From the NCBI GenBank assembly GCA_023457715.1, contig JAEWKR010000119.1, positions 1-64,000 on the forward strand: a stretch of 64,000 nt of DNA, given 5' to 3'. The position numbers were made by a program, and so were the translations under genes. Positions 39,289 to 47,408 of this stretch are shown piece after piece. The notes under the pieces are model-generated. The model worked only from the letters and a program-made list of their open reading frames with translations, searched no databases and had not been told where the DNA came from. This stretch comes from Verrucomicrobiota bacterium (GTDB lineage Bacteria > Verrucomicrobiota > Verrucomicrobiia > Opitutales > Opitutaceae). How positions within the stretch are numbered: position 1 is the stretch's first letter; every line of letters starts with the position of its first letter.

Positions 39289-41970
39289 CTACTGGCCATT
39301 TTCCCACGCGGGCAGCGAATCCCCGGCCAGCTCCAGCGTTTGGATCGCGTTCAGCGCCCATTGGACGCTGGCCACCCCATGCAGCTGCCACCCGACCGAA
39401 CCGCCCAGAAAGGCGGGCTCCGTGACCGTGCGGCCAAGCGGGTCGCGGACCTTTCGCGGCTGCGGGAGTGTGGGAAGTTTCCCGGGCGGACCGATCAGCT
39501 TTTCCCAGGCGAGCCGCCCCAGGACGGGGTCCCGCTTTTTGAACGAAGCGTAAGCGAGCAGTCGCGGACCGGTCATGTGGTTCCCTTCCACCGCGCGGCC
39601 GACCGCCTCGCAGGTCTCGACCCACGCGCGCCAAAACTCCGGAATATCGTACATCGGCTCCATCTCCCACATGTTCTCAGGGCCGCCGAAAATCATGTCG
39701 AAGTAGCGGCCGGGGAAACGTCCCGCCTGATCGACGGACGCCGCCATGGCCCGCATGTCGGATTCCATGCGCGCGCGCCAGGCCGGGTCGACGCCGCGCT
39801 CCCATTCGGTGGTCCAGTTGAGCGCGTAGCACATCCACTCCAGCCCGAACCGGGTGTTCGGTTTGCGCTCCGCGGCGGTCGGCCGCGGTCCGAATTCCTC
39901 GGGTCGCGGCGCCGGCACGACAGCGGGAGCATTCGGAAACGCGGGCGGGGTGCGGACATCGAGTCGCGGGCTGCCGTCCGGATTAGGGACATAATGGGAG
40001 TTGTTGAACTGCTGGAGGTACGTGTACGCGAGGTCGGCGTCGACCTGGTCGCGGAGGAGGTCCCCGACGCGGCCGTCACCTCCGCTCAGAAAATAATAGA
40101 AGCGCAGCAGACCCGCGTGACTGGCTCGCGGCTGCTTCGCGCCGTCACCCCAGTGGTTGACGTTGTGCCGCGAGCCCAGAGGCGCGAACGGCCCGAGATG
40201 GTGCACGTCCACTTCGCTGGTGTGGCGGGTCATCGCCTCGGCGAATCGGTACCAGTCGGCCCGTCCGGTGCGCAGGAACGAATACCAGAGCAGCAGGTCC
40301 GGCATGAGCTCGGTGTTGGCCCAGGCCCAGCCGCCGATGTCGTAGCGCCATTCCTGCCGCGCGAAATCGTAGTTGTGCATGATGTCACCGAAGTCCCAGA
40401 ACCCGTACCACGAACGTTCGTCCACCTGGCCGCGGTAGAACTCCACCAGGCCCTCCACCTGGTGCTCGATCCAGCGCTTCGCCGGCGTGGAATGATCGGG
40501 CAGGCTCCAATGGCCGAACACGCGCTGCTGGTGATAATACTGCGGCGCGCACACCAGCAGGGGCGGCGTCTTCGCAGCCCGGGCGATCGCCGCGAGTCGC
40601 TCTGCGCCGGGGATGCCGTCGAGGACCCAGAGGGTCAGGTCATGCGTTGCGGCGACGCCGTACGGCGAGCCCCAGCCCGGCTTCCAGTCCTCGTAATTGA
40701 TGGCGAGTCCGTGCGGCGTCTCGCTGTACCGGCGCAGGTCCATGGCGGGCGCGTCCGGCGACCAGAACCAAACCGCCAGCCGGCCGCGGGGAGTGCCCCC
40801 GCCGGTGACCTCGAGGGCGGCCGGGCAGCGTTGCCAGAAATCCCTGGCCCCCACGGCAAGGGCGCCGGACGTGTCGCCCAGCAGCACGAGCCCGTTGGCC
40901 CGGCGTCCGTCCGTCACGTGCAGCCACGACGCTTCGGCGGTGGTCCGTTTCCACAGGGACCAGCCGTTGGGCGAGAGTTGCGTCAACTTGGCATCGCCCC
41001 AGACCGGCATGGTGTGGAGCGCGTCCTGCGTGCGCTTCTCCAACTGTTCGAACGCCGGGACGCGCTGACCGTCCAGATGTGGGCCGTAGAGCGCAGCCGC
41101 CTGCGGGCCCGCTTGCGGACGAAATCCGGGGAGCATCCGGACCGGTTGCGCCCAGGCGCCGGCGTCGTCGGTGCCCAGCCGGATGTGGCGGTTGTGCGCT
41201 TCGTCCCGGAACGGAACCTCGAAGGTGAGGCCGAGGGCCCGGATGAAATCGTGGTCGGCGTTTCCGTCGTAAGTAAAGGAATGGGTCATCCGCAATGCCG
41301 CGGAATCCGCGTGGAAGTACAGCCGGAGCGAGAACGGCAGCCAGGTCCGGGTGCCGGCATTCGACCGGTGGCGCCCGGTCACCTTGATCGCCGCGCGGAG
41401 GGGGCCGGCCTGCTCGACCGTGACCGTCTCGACCTCGCTGACGAAGGTCTCCTCGCGACGGAGACCCTGGGTGGCGAGTTCCGCGCGCTCCTCCCGTTGC
41501 GCGACCAGTTGCCCGCGTTCGGCGATGACGCGCCCGTCGGGGAGGGTCAGGGTGGCCACGATGTCAGCCCCGCGCCTGGGCAGCCGGGCGGTGTACACGC
41601 CGGTATCGATGGTGATGGCGTCGGCGGCATCGATGACTCGGAGCGTGCGCGTCGTCGGAGCTGAGGCATTTGGCCGCAACATGCGATCGACCCCCTGCCG
41701 CAGGGCCAGGGGACCGGCGGCTTCCCTGGTGTGCGCGAGCGCATGGCCCGACCACTTCACGGACCCGTCCGGCCAGAACGCGAGCGGCCACCATTGCATC
41801 GGCAGGGACGACCCGTTCGCGGCGCTCAAAACCAGCGTGGCGTCCTTCCGCAGCGCGGCCTTGGGCCACGGGACGCCCCAGCTTACGGCGGCATCGGCCT
41901 CGGGCGGCTGGCCATCGAGCCAATGCAGGGTGACGGGCTCGGACGCAGCCGCGGCGAGCGGAAGAACCAA
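39289..41970 (-). CDS. secreted PL26/YetA-like rhamnogalacturonan exolyase family protein, start disrupted by a G5 run
   Basis: About 893 residues, resembling the PcRGLX/YetA family (PL26). The N-terminal barrel has LHWLDGQPPEADAAVSWGVP and PMQWWPLAFWPDGSVKWSGH. The catalytic half has RRYSETPHGLAINYEDWKPG, SWYGFWDFGDIMHNYD, WRYDIGGWAWANTELMPDLL, and WYRFAEAMTRHTSEVDVHHL. The in-frame start, TTG at 41970, leaves a truncated signal. Upstream, in another frame, an ATG at 42003 would give SLPPLVCLTVALVLPLAAAA, an excellent signal peptide, if the run of five G at 41993-41997 had six. The gene may be frameshifted, phase-variable or mis-sequenced there. It should release disaccharides from rhamnogalacturonan I ends. 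Confidence 0.82.
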   Translation of the reverse strand: MVLPLAAAASEPVTLHWLDGQPPEADAAVSWGVPWPKAALRKDATLVLSAANGSSLPMQWWPLAFWPDGSVKWSGHALAHTREAAGPLALRQGVDRMLRPNASAPTTRTLRVIDAADAITIDTGVYTARLPRRGADIVATLTLPDGRVIAERGQLVAQREERAELATQGLRREETFVSEVETVTVEQAGPLRAAIKVTGRHRSNAGTRTWLPFSLRLYFHADSAALRMTHSFTYDGNADHDFIRALGLTFEVPFRDEAHNRHIRLGTDDAGAWAQPVRMLPGFRPQAGPQAAALYGPHLDGQRVPAFEQLEKRTQDALHTMPVWGDAKLTQLSPNGWSLWKRTTAEASWLHVTDGRRANGLVLLGDTSGALAVGARDFWQRCPAALEVTGGGTPRGRLAVWFWSPDAPAMDLRRYSETPHGLAINYEDWKPGWGSPYGVAATHDLTLWVLDGIPGAERLAAIARAAKTPPLLVCAPQYYHQQRVFGHWSLPDHSTPAKRWIEHQVEGLVEFYRGQVDERSWYGFWDFGDIMHNYDFARQEWRYDIGGWAWANTELMPDLLLWYSFLRTGRADWYRFAEAMTRHTSEVDVHHLGPFAPLGSRHNVNHWGDGAKQPRASHAGLLRFYYFLSGGDGRVGDLLRDQVDADLAYTYLQQFNNSHYVPNPDGSPRLDVRTPPAFPNAPAVVPAPRPEEFGPRPTAAERKPNTRFGLEWMCYALNWTTEWERGVDPAWRARMESDMRAMAASVDQAGRFPGRYFDMIFGGPENMWEMEPMYDIPEFWRAWVETCEAVGRAVEGNHMTGPRLLAYASFKKRDPVLGRLAWEKLIGPPGKLPTLPQPRKVRDPLGRTVTEPAFLGGSVGWQLHGVASVQWALNAIQTLELAGDSLPAWENGQ

Positions 41971-42175
41971 GGCAACGGTGAGACAAACCAGCGGGGGAGG
42001 CTCATGTTCGAAGGGGTAGCGCGCCCTACGCGGCGCGCTGGGAAAGGTGACAGACCTCGAACCGTTTCGCAGCGCCGCCGTGCGATGATGAGGCCGGACA
42101 GTGGGATGACACGTGGGGTGCCGCGGCCCTCACATCTGGACTGGCGCCAGGCGAACGGTGGGTGCACGTTTCGGT

Positions 42176-43957
42176 ATGGAAAAACGTCCGTTTGCCGAGT
42201 TGGGGCTCTCGCCTGAAATGTTGAAGGCCGTCGCGAAGATGGGCTTCGAGGAGGCGTCTCCGATTCAGACCGCGGTCATTCCGGTGGCGTTGACGGGGCG
42301 GGATCTGGTCGGCCAATCGGCAACGGGGTCCGGCAAGACTGCCGCGTTCGCCATCCCTGCGATCGAACGGGTGGAGCCCAAACGCCGCGTAGTCCAGGTG
42401 CTCGTCCTGTGTCCTACCCGCGAACTGGCCGTGCAGGTGGCCGAAGAGACCGGCAAGCTGGCCTTCTTCAAACCGGGCCTGCGCGAGGTGCCGATCTATG
42501 GAGGCCAGAGCTACGACCGGCAATTCCGTGCGCTCGAGAGCGGCGTGCAGGTCGTGATCGGTACTCCCGGGCGCGTGATGGATCACATGGAGCGGGGTAC
42601 GCTCAAGCTCGACAACCTGAAGACCGTGATCCTCGACGAAGCCGATCGGATGCTGGACATGGGTTTCCGTGAGGACATCGAGAAGATCCTTTCGGCGACG
42701 CCGGAGGGACGTCAGTTGCTGTTTTTTTCGGCCACGATGCCGCGCCCGATCCAGGACCTGATCAAGCGGTTCGCCAAGGATCCGGCCTGGATCAAGATCG
42801 AGGCCCAGGCGCAGAACGCGCCGCAGGTGGAGCAGGTGTATTTCGAGGTGGACCGTCGCTCGAAGCTGGAGGCGCTGACGCGCGTCATCGACCGTCACGA
42901 TTTTCGCTACGGGATCATTTTCTGCAGCACGAAGATCATGGTCGACGATCTCGACGAGCACCTGCACGCGCGCGGTTACGCCGTCGATCGGCTGCATGGC
43001 GACATCTCACAGATGCAGCGTAACCGCGTCATGGAGAAGTTCCGCGAGCGGAAGTTCGAGTTCCTGATCGCGACCGACGTGGCCGCGCGCGGATTGGACG
43101 TGGACGACCTCGAAGTCGTGATCAATTTCGACCTGCCGAACGACGCCGAGGACTACACGCACCGCATCGGGCGAACCGGAAGGGCGGGGCGCTCCGGACG
43201 GGCGTTCACGTTCGTTTCGGGCCAGGAGATCTACCGGCTGCAGAGCATGATCCGGTTTGCGAAGCTGAAGATCACGCGGGGCACGATCCCATCGTTGGGC
43301 GAAGTCGAGGAAGCGAAGAGCAACGCGTTGTTCGAGCGGCTTCAGGCGACGCTCGACGCGCGCGAGTTTCGTCCGCGTGACGAGATCGTGGATCGCCTGC
43401 TTGAGGCCGGGTACCCCAGCACGGACATCTGTTCGGCGTTGATCCATCTTCTGCATGCCAACGAGGCGCCCGCGAAGCCGGCGGCCGCGCCCGCCCGTCC
43501 CGCGCAGCCGGAAGCTGCGCCCCGGGAACAGTCGGGCTGGCGTTTCGGCGACGCTCCGCCCGCTCCGCGACGGGCGTCAACTCCGGCTCCGGCGGCGGCC
43601 GCGCCGCAGTGGACCCCCGCCGGCCGCGCCGCCGCGCCCAAGGCCTCCCCTGACGTCGAGGGCGAAGCGCCGCGGAAGCGGAAATACGACCGTCCGGCCC
43701 GCACCGGTCGCGACGAAGCCATGGCGACGATCTTCCTCAACGTCGGGCGTGACCAGTTGATCACGCCGGCGGACATCGTGGGGAAGATCGCCGGGGTGAC
43801 GAGGCTGCCAGCGACCGTCGTCGGCGCCATCGACATCCACGACCGTCACACGTTGGTCGACCTCTCGAAGGAGCACGCGACGGCGATCCTGGCCAAACTC
43901 GATGGAATCAAGCTCAAGGGCGTCGCGCTCCGCCCGGCCGCCGCGCCCAAGGAATAG
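42176..43957 (+). CDS. DEAD-box ATP-dependent RNA helicase with DbpA-type RNA-binding tail
   Basis: 593 residues, cytoplasmic. Helicase motifs in order: Q motif (FAELGLSPEMLKAVAKMGFE, PIQTAVIP), I ATGSGKT, Ia PTRELAVQVA, GTPGRV, II DEAD, III SAT, IV IIFCSTK, V ATDVAARGLD, VI HRIGRTGRAGR. After the core comes an Ala/Pro-rich linker (about 455-535). The end is a DbpA-like RNA-binding domain (IFLNVGRDQLITPADIVGKI, then VVGAIDIHDRHTLVDLS). The layout matches CsdA/DeaD, which helps ribosome assembly or mRNA decay, often at low temperature. The ATG at 42176 begins the Q-motif region. The upstream frame to 42113 has no support. Confidence 0.93.
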   Translation: MEKRPFAELGLSPEMLKAVAKMGFEEASPIQTAVIPVALTGRDLVGQSATGSGKTAAFAIPAIERVEPKRRVVQVLVLCPTRELAVQVAEETGKLAFFKPGLREVPIYGGQSYDRQFRALESGVQVVIGTPGRVMDHMERGTLKLDNLKTVILDEADRMLDMGFREDIEKILSATPEGRQLLFFSATMPRPIQDLIKRFAKDPAWIKIEAQAQNAPQVEQVYFEVDRRSKLEALTRVIDRHDFRYGIIFCSTKIMVDDLDEHLHARGYAVDRLHGDISQMQRNRVMEKFRERKFEFLIATDVAARGLDVDDLEVVINFDLPNDAEDYTHRIGRTGRAGRSGRAFTFVSGQEIYRLQSMIRFAKLKITRGTIPSLGEVEEAKSNALFERLQATLDAREFRPRDEIVDRLLEAGYPSTDICSALIHLLHANEAPAKPAAAPARPAQPEAAPREQSGWRFGDAPPAPRRASTPAPAAAAPQWTPAGRAAAPKASPDVEGEAPRKRKYDRPARTGRDEAMATIFLNVGRDQLITPADIVGKIAGVTRLPATVVGAIDIHDRHTLVDLSKEHATAILAKLDGIKLKGVALRPAAAPKE

Positions 43958-44096
43958 CGACGCGCGGAAAGTTTCCAAACTGGTCAGCCGCGAAGGAACG
44001 CGAAGAGGCGAACCGCTGGAAGGGGAACGCTGATTCGCGCTGATCTCCGCTGATAACGGATGGCGGCGGCGGCTGCGGTGGGCCCTCCCTTTCCCC

Positions 44097-44123
44097 GTAG
44101 CGGGGAGCGCCAGCGAGACGATC
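44097..44123. repeat. 27-base REP-like unit downstream of the DEAD-box gene
   Basis: Exact copy, core AGCGGGGAGCGCCAGCGAGA, in opposite orientation to the copies at 7917 and 9649. It lies between convergent genes, 16 bases from the stop codon at 44139. Nearby, 44023-44056 carries the tandem word CGCTGATTCGCGCTGATCTC. Confidence 0.9.
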
Positions 44124-44138
44124 CTACGCCGCGTACGC

Positions 44139-45575
44139 TCACTGTTTCTTCTCCAGCGGGGGCAGCGTCGGGCGAAGCCATGGCACGTACGCCCAATCCC
44201 TCTTGCCGGGATGCACGTACGGATCGCTGCGGTCCATCTCGCGGAGCTTGTGCAGCACTGCCGCGTAGCCGTCATTCAACGCAAGATCGATGAGTTCACG
44301 CGCACGTGGCGTGGCGCTGGCACGTGCGGCCTTCATCGTGTCGCGCACAACCGATTGGGGTAGATTCGAGGCCAGCAGTTCGAGGGCGTGGGCTCCCTCG
44401 TAGAACCCCCGGGGCTCATCAACCAAAGGTACGCGGGCGATCAGTTCACGCAGGTATGCGGGTTCGCCTGAAGCACAGAAAGCTCCCCAAAGCGCAAACG
44501 TGGTTTCGGCATCCTGGAGCCGAGTCGCGTCGACCTTCATGATAATCCGGGGATCATCTCGTTTGAGCCGCAGGGCCATGCGCAGGAAGTACACAGCGTC
44601 GTCGTGCTTCAGTTGCCGGATGACCGCCTGCCATTCTTCGAGGCGTTCGGGGTTGCGGGACATCACTTCCGCGAAAAAGCCGACGCAGGTGTAGGCTCGC
44701 TGAAGAGCTCCAACATGGGAGCCGCGGTACCGGTCGAGAAACCGGGCGCGGGCTAGCCACTGCATGGCCGGGGTGACTAGGTCTGGCCGGGGGTTGCGGT
44801 AATAGCCGAGCGCAAACCTGGTGAATTCCTCCTCGGTGCTGATCGTATCGGTCGTGGTCGGATTCGGGCTGCCCTGCGCCGTCACCTTCAGCACCAGCAG
44901 CAGCCGGTAATCGTTGTCGCTCGGCGATGGCAACAGACGGCCGCCCCATTCTCCGAGCGGCATCTCCAGATCAAAGCGCTCCTCGAAACGGGCCAGCACC
45001 GGTTTGCCAACGGCGAGGCTCACACCCGGTAACTCTTCGCGCCGGGCCACGGTGACGAGTTCCAGCCCGCAGGCAACGCGCTGGGCGTCGAGCGCCCGCG
45101 CCCGGACCAGGGTGAACCGGAGGTCGAAACGCGGGGCGTCGGGCGAGTCCTTCTCGATGGTTCGCACGTACAGGGAGCCGTCTGCCTGTTTCTCCATGTA
45201 CTGAAGCGCCGCCGCGGATTTGAGCTGCACGGGTTTGCCCGCACGCGTGGTGATCGATGGAATCGAAATCGCGGTGAAACGGCTCGAGGGACCGCCGCCG
45301 GTCCATGTCAGGTCGGTGTCCTGCAGCGACAAGGTTTCATGATCAAAGTGCAGCACGGCCGGCGCGCGAAAAAATCCCTGGCTCACGTCGACAGCCTCTT
45401 TCGAGCCGCGGATCTCCACCTGACCGAAGTCCGAGGAGCGAAAGACATAGACGTGACCTTGCAGCTGGAATGACTCGGCCTCGCGAGACGGTCCGGCGGT
45501 TCGGTCGCTGCCACGCGCCGCGGGAAGGCCAGCGACCAGCAGGATCGACGAACAAAGCAGGGCTAATCGGTTCAT
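44139..45575 (-). CDS. secreted hypothetical protein downstream of an ECF sigma factor
   Basis: 478 residues with a signal peptide (about 1-22, LLVAGLPAARG-S). Not recognised. The N-terminal half is beta-rich (SFQLQGHVYVFRSSDFGQVE, LHFDHETLSLQDTDLTW, RFTAISIPSITTRAGKPVQL). The C-terminal half (about 250-478) is helical and looks like HEAT or TPR-type repeats (DAVYFLRMALRLKRDD, AYLRELIARVPL, GAHALELLASNL, ARELIDLALNDGYAAVLHKL). It is the third gene of a sigma/anti-sigma run, 11 bases after the anti-sigma gene, so it may be the envelope-side partner or a regulon member (inference). Confidence 0.75.
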   Translation of the reverse strand: MNRLALLCSSILLVAGLPAARGSDRTAGPSREAESFQLQGHVYVFRSSDFGQVEIRGSKEAVDVSQGFFRAPAVLHFDHETLSLQDTDLTWTGGGPSSRFTAISIPSITTRAGKPVQLKSAAALQYMEKQADGSLYVRTIEKDSPDAPRFDLRFTLVRARALDAQRVACGLELVTVARREELPGVSLAVGKPVLARFEERFDLEMPLGEWGGRLLPSPSDNDYRLLLVLKVTAQGSPNPTTTDTISTEEEFTRFALGYYRNPRPDLVTPAMQWLARARFLDRYRGSHVGALQRAYTCVGFFAEVMSRNPERLEEWQAVIRQLKHDDAVYFLRMALRLKRDDPRIIMKVDATRLQDAETTFALWGAFCASGEPAYLRELIARVPLVDEPRGFYEGAHALELLASNLPQSVVRDTMKAARASATPRARELIDLALNDGYAAVLHKLREMDRSDPYVHPGKRDWAYVPWLRPTLPPLEKKQ

Positions 45576-45586
45576 AGGGGCAGCGG

Positions 45587-45964
45587 TTAGAGTTGTGGGG
45601 TGCCGATGGCGTTCGGTTCCGGCAAGAATTCGGGAGGGCCGTGGCGGCGTGCCGCCGGATCGAGGAGCATCTCGCGCAGACGGCCTTCCGCCTCGAAGGT
45701 GTAAACGTCAGCGGGAGATTGCGGAGCGCTCGCGACGAGACCGCTGGGCCGCGCCGCCGGAGAGCCGGGACGAGCCAGGACGATGAACAGCACGGCTGCG
45801 ATCCCGGTGCCGGCGAACGTTGCAAGCCAGAGCCACGGCCACGGCGATGTGCGGGTTCGCGACCGGCGGCGGGCGGCCGCGAATGCCGCTTCCACGCGTC
45901 GATCCAGGGCAGGTGAGGGGCGCGATCGTTTCGCCGCTCGGAGTTCGCGTTCGATGGGGTCCAT
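45587..45964 (-). CDS. probable anti-sigma factor, single-pass membrane protein
   Basis: 125 residues. A short charged cytoplasmic part (ERELRAAKRSRPSPALDRRV, about 1-40) is followed by one helix (WPWLWLATFAGTGIAAVLFI, about 42-63) and a 60-residue periplasmic tail. I see no zinc-binding HxxxCxxC motif. It starts where the sigma gene ends: the stop TAA and start ATG share one base. That arrangement, the size and the topology are typical of anti-sigma partners of ECF factors, but the assignment rests on position. Confidence 0.6.
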   Translation of the reverse strand: MDPIERELRAAKRSRPSPALDRRVEAAFAAARRRSRTRTSPWPWLWLATFAGTGIAAVLFIVLARPGSPAARPSGLVASAPQSPADVYTFEAEGRLREMLLDPAARRHGPPEFLPEPNAIGTPQL

Positions 45965-46449
45965 TAGCGTTCCTTGGCCAGAAGGGTTCTCAGTCGTTCG
46001 AGTCCGCGGCGGTGCCAGGACGCCACGGTCGGTAAAGGTTGACCGCGCACCTCTGCGATCTCGTGGAAAGTGAGCCCGCCATAGGTTTTGAGCACGATGG
46101 TCTCCCGTTCGTCCGGGGTGAGTTGATCGAGGAGCGTTTGCAGATCGGCCGCACCGAGCGCGTCCTGAACGACGTCTGCGTCGTCAGCGGACGCGGCGAG
46201 GACGAAGACGGAATCGGTGCGAACCCGGTCGCGCCGCAAGGTGTCGTACGCGGCGTTGCGCACTGCCCGAAAAACGAACGGTCGCAGTTCGGCCGGCAAT
46301 CGGTCGCTGCGGAGCAGCCGCTCGAATACCGCATGAACGGCGTCTTCGGCGACCTCTCGATTCCGGGTGATGGACAAGGCATACGTGAAGAGCTCCTGCC
46401 GGCTCTCCGCGTACAAGGCATGAAGGCGCTCGATGTCGGCAGGCTTCAT
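45964..46449 (-). CDS. ECF-subfamily RNA polymerase sigma factor
   Basis: 161 residues from the ATG at 46449. Region 2 is LHALYAESRQELFTYALSIT with NREVAEDAVHAVFERLLRSD and FVFRAVRNAAYDTLRRDR. Region 4 is LLDQLTPDERETIVLKTYGG, then LTFHEIAEVRGQPLPTVASW and HRRGLERLRTLL, a clear helix-turn-helix. It should direct polymerase to a small set of promoters and be held by the adjacent membrane protein. A longer frame to 46506 lacks family support. Its upstream gap holds the dyad at 46501-46514. Confidence 0.9.
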   Translation of the reverse strand: MKPADIERLHALYAESRQELFTYALSITRNREVAEDAVHAVFERLLRSDRLPAELRPFVFRAVRNAAYDTLRRDRVRTDSVFVLAASADDADVVQDALGAADLQTLLDQLTPDERETIVLKTYGGLTFHEIAEVRGQPLPTVASWHRRGLERLRTLLAKER

Positions 46450-46500
46450 CTCGTCACGCGGAGTTCCGGCGGCGCATACCCTTGTCCACGCACCAGAGTC

Positions 46501-46514
46501 GCGCATTTATGCGC
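46501..46514. promoter_or_regulatory. small perfect dyad upstream of the ECF sigma gene
   Basis: GCGCAT-TT-ATGCGC, 51 bases upstream of the sigma start codon and in the divergent gap with the PH-domain gene. It could be an operator, but this is the only copy I see. Confidence 0.3.
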
Positions 46515-46559
46515 CCATCACGCAATTTCTCTCCGCGCAACGCAGATCGGGTCTTGAAA

Positions 46560-46586
46560 GTAGCGGGGAGCGCCAGCGAGACGATC
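46560..46586. repeat. 27-base REP-like unit upstream of the PH-domain gene
   Basis: Exact copy in the same orientation as 44097-44123. It lies 67 bases before the ATG at 46653. If a longer frame from 46482 were used it would be translated as AGSASETI, the same peptide seen in OppA copy 2. Confidence 0.9.
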
Positions 46587-46652
46587 GCGGGGGCACCGAG
46601 GTGGCGCACCGCGGGCGAGCGTTGCGGTCCAAGGCCCGAACCACACACGACC

Positions 46653-47042
46653 ATGGGACTTATCAGCAGCTTAATGGGCAACGCCTCGGAAGCCGATGCA
46701 GCCGAGGTGCAGGCGGACCTCGAGGCCGTCCTGGCGCCGGGCGAGCAGGTGGGCAAGGCGTTCAAGATCTTCCGCGACGCGCTCGTCTTCACGGACCATC
46801 GCCTGATCCTGATCGACAAGCAGGGGCTCACCGGCAGCAAGGCGACGTTCCATAGCATTCTCTACCGCAGCATCACGCAGTTCAGCGTCGAAACCGCCGG
46901 CAGCTTCGACGCCGACGCCGAGATGAAGATCTGGGTGTCGAGTGCCGGAGAGCCCATCACCAAACAATTCAAGCGCGGCACCGACATCGTCGGCATTCAG
47001 CAGCACCTCGCGCACTGCGTCTTTGGCGCCTCCCGCAAATAG
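46653..47042 (+). CDS. bacterial PH-domain protein
   Basis: 129 residues, no signal or membrane helix. It matches the small bacterial PH-domain proteins (bPH, YvbH-like) in sequence order: LEAVLAPGEQVGKAFKIFRD, LVFTDHRLILIDKQGLTGSK, FHSILYRSITQFSVETAGSF, EMKIWVSSAGEPITKQFKRG, then the closing helix IVGIQQHLAHCVFG. In related proteins the fold forms rings. Function is unknown. The ATG at 46653 removes an N-terminal extension that only translates the REP-like unit. Confidence 0.83.
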   Translation: MGLISSLMGNASEADAAEVQADLEAVLAPGEQVGKAFKIFRDALVFTDHRLILIDKQGLTGSKATFHSILYRSITQFSVETAGSFDADAEMKIWVSSAGEPITKQFKRGTDIVGIQQHLAHCVFGASRK

Positions 47043-47408
47043 CCAGTCGTCACCGACACCCCAAGCCGTAGTGTCACCCATTGGGTGACAACGTCGGTTA
47101 GAAATGGATACGTGGGCCGGGCGCTGTCGTGAGGAGCCGAGGTCAATCGCCCCTCAGAAAGCGCGCCTCGTCACCGGCCATTCTCGCGACCGCCCAACCC
47201 GAAGTGTCACCCATTGGGTGACAACGTCGGTTCGGTCCGGATACGTGCCGGGGTGGGGCAGGGCGGCCGGGCGGGGGCGCTGGAATAGCCGGGCGGGGGC
47301 GCCGGATTGCAGGACGAGGGGGGGCGCGGTCGAGGAGTGGCCGCGGCGCTCGAGGGTTGCGGGGGGAAACCGGGGAACGGAATGGCCAGCCAGGCGGGCA
47401 GGGGGCGC
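47043..47408. repeat. 366-bp gene-free gap with a duplicated 55-bp block containing a 19-base palindrome
   Basis: No gene is seen. The block at 47060-47114 recurs at 47193-47247 in direct orientation, 133 bases apart. Each holds TGTCACCCATTGGGTGACA, two perfect 9-base arms around one base (47072-47090 and 47205-47223), then ACGTCGGTT and GGATACGTG. The central 30 bases are identical. The rest (47250-47408) is G-rich with short CCGGGCGGGGGCGC repeats at about 47266-47304. Confidence 0.9.

Noticed and set aside
44139..44275. Minus-strand frame 43577-44275 bridging the DEAD-box end and the secreted protein
   Set aside because: It is antisense to the helicase tail and translates the 27-base REP-like unit; no family match.
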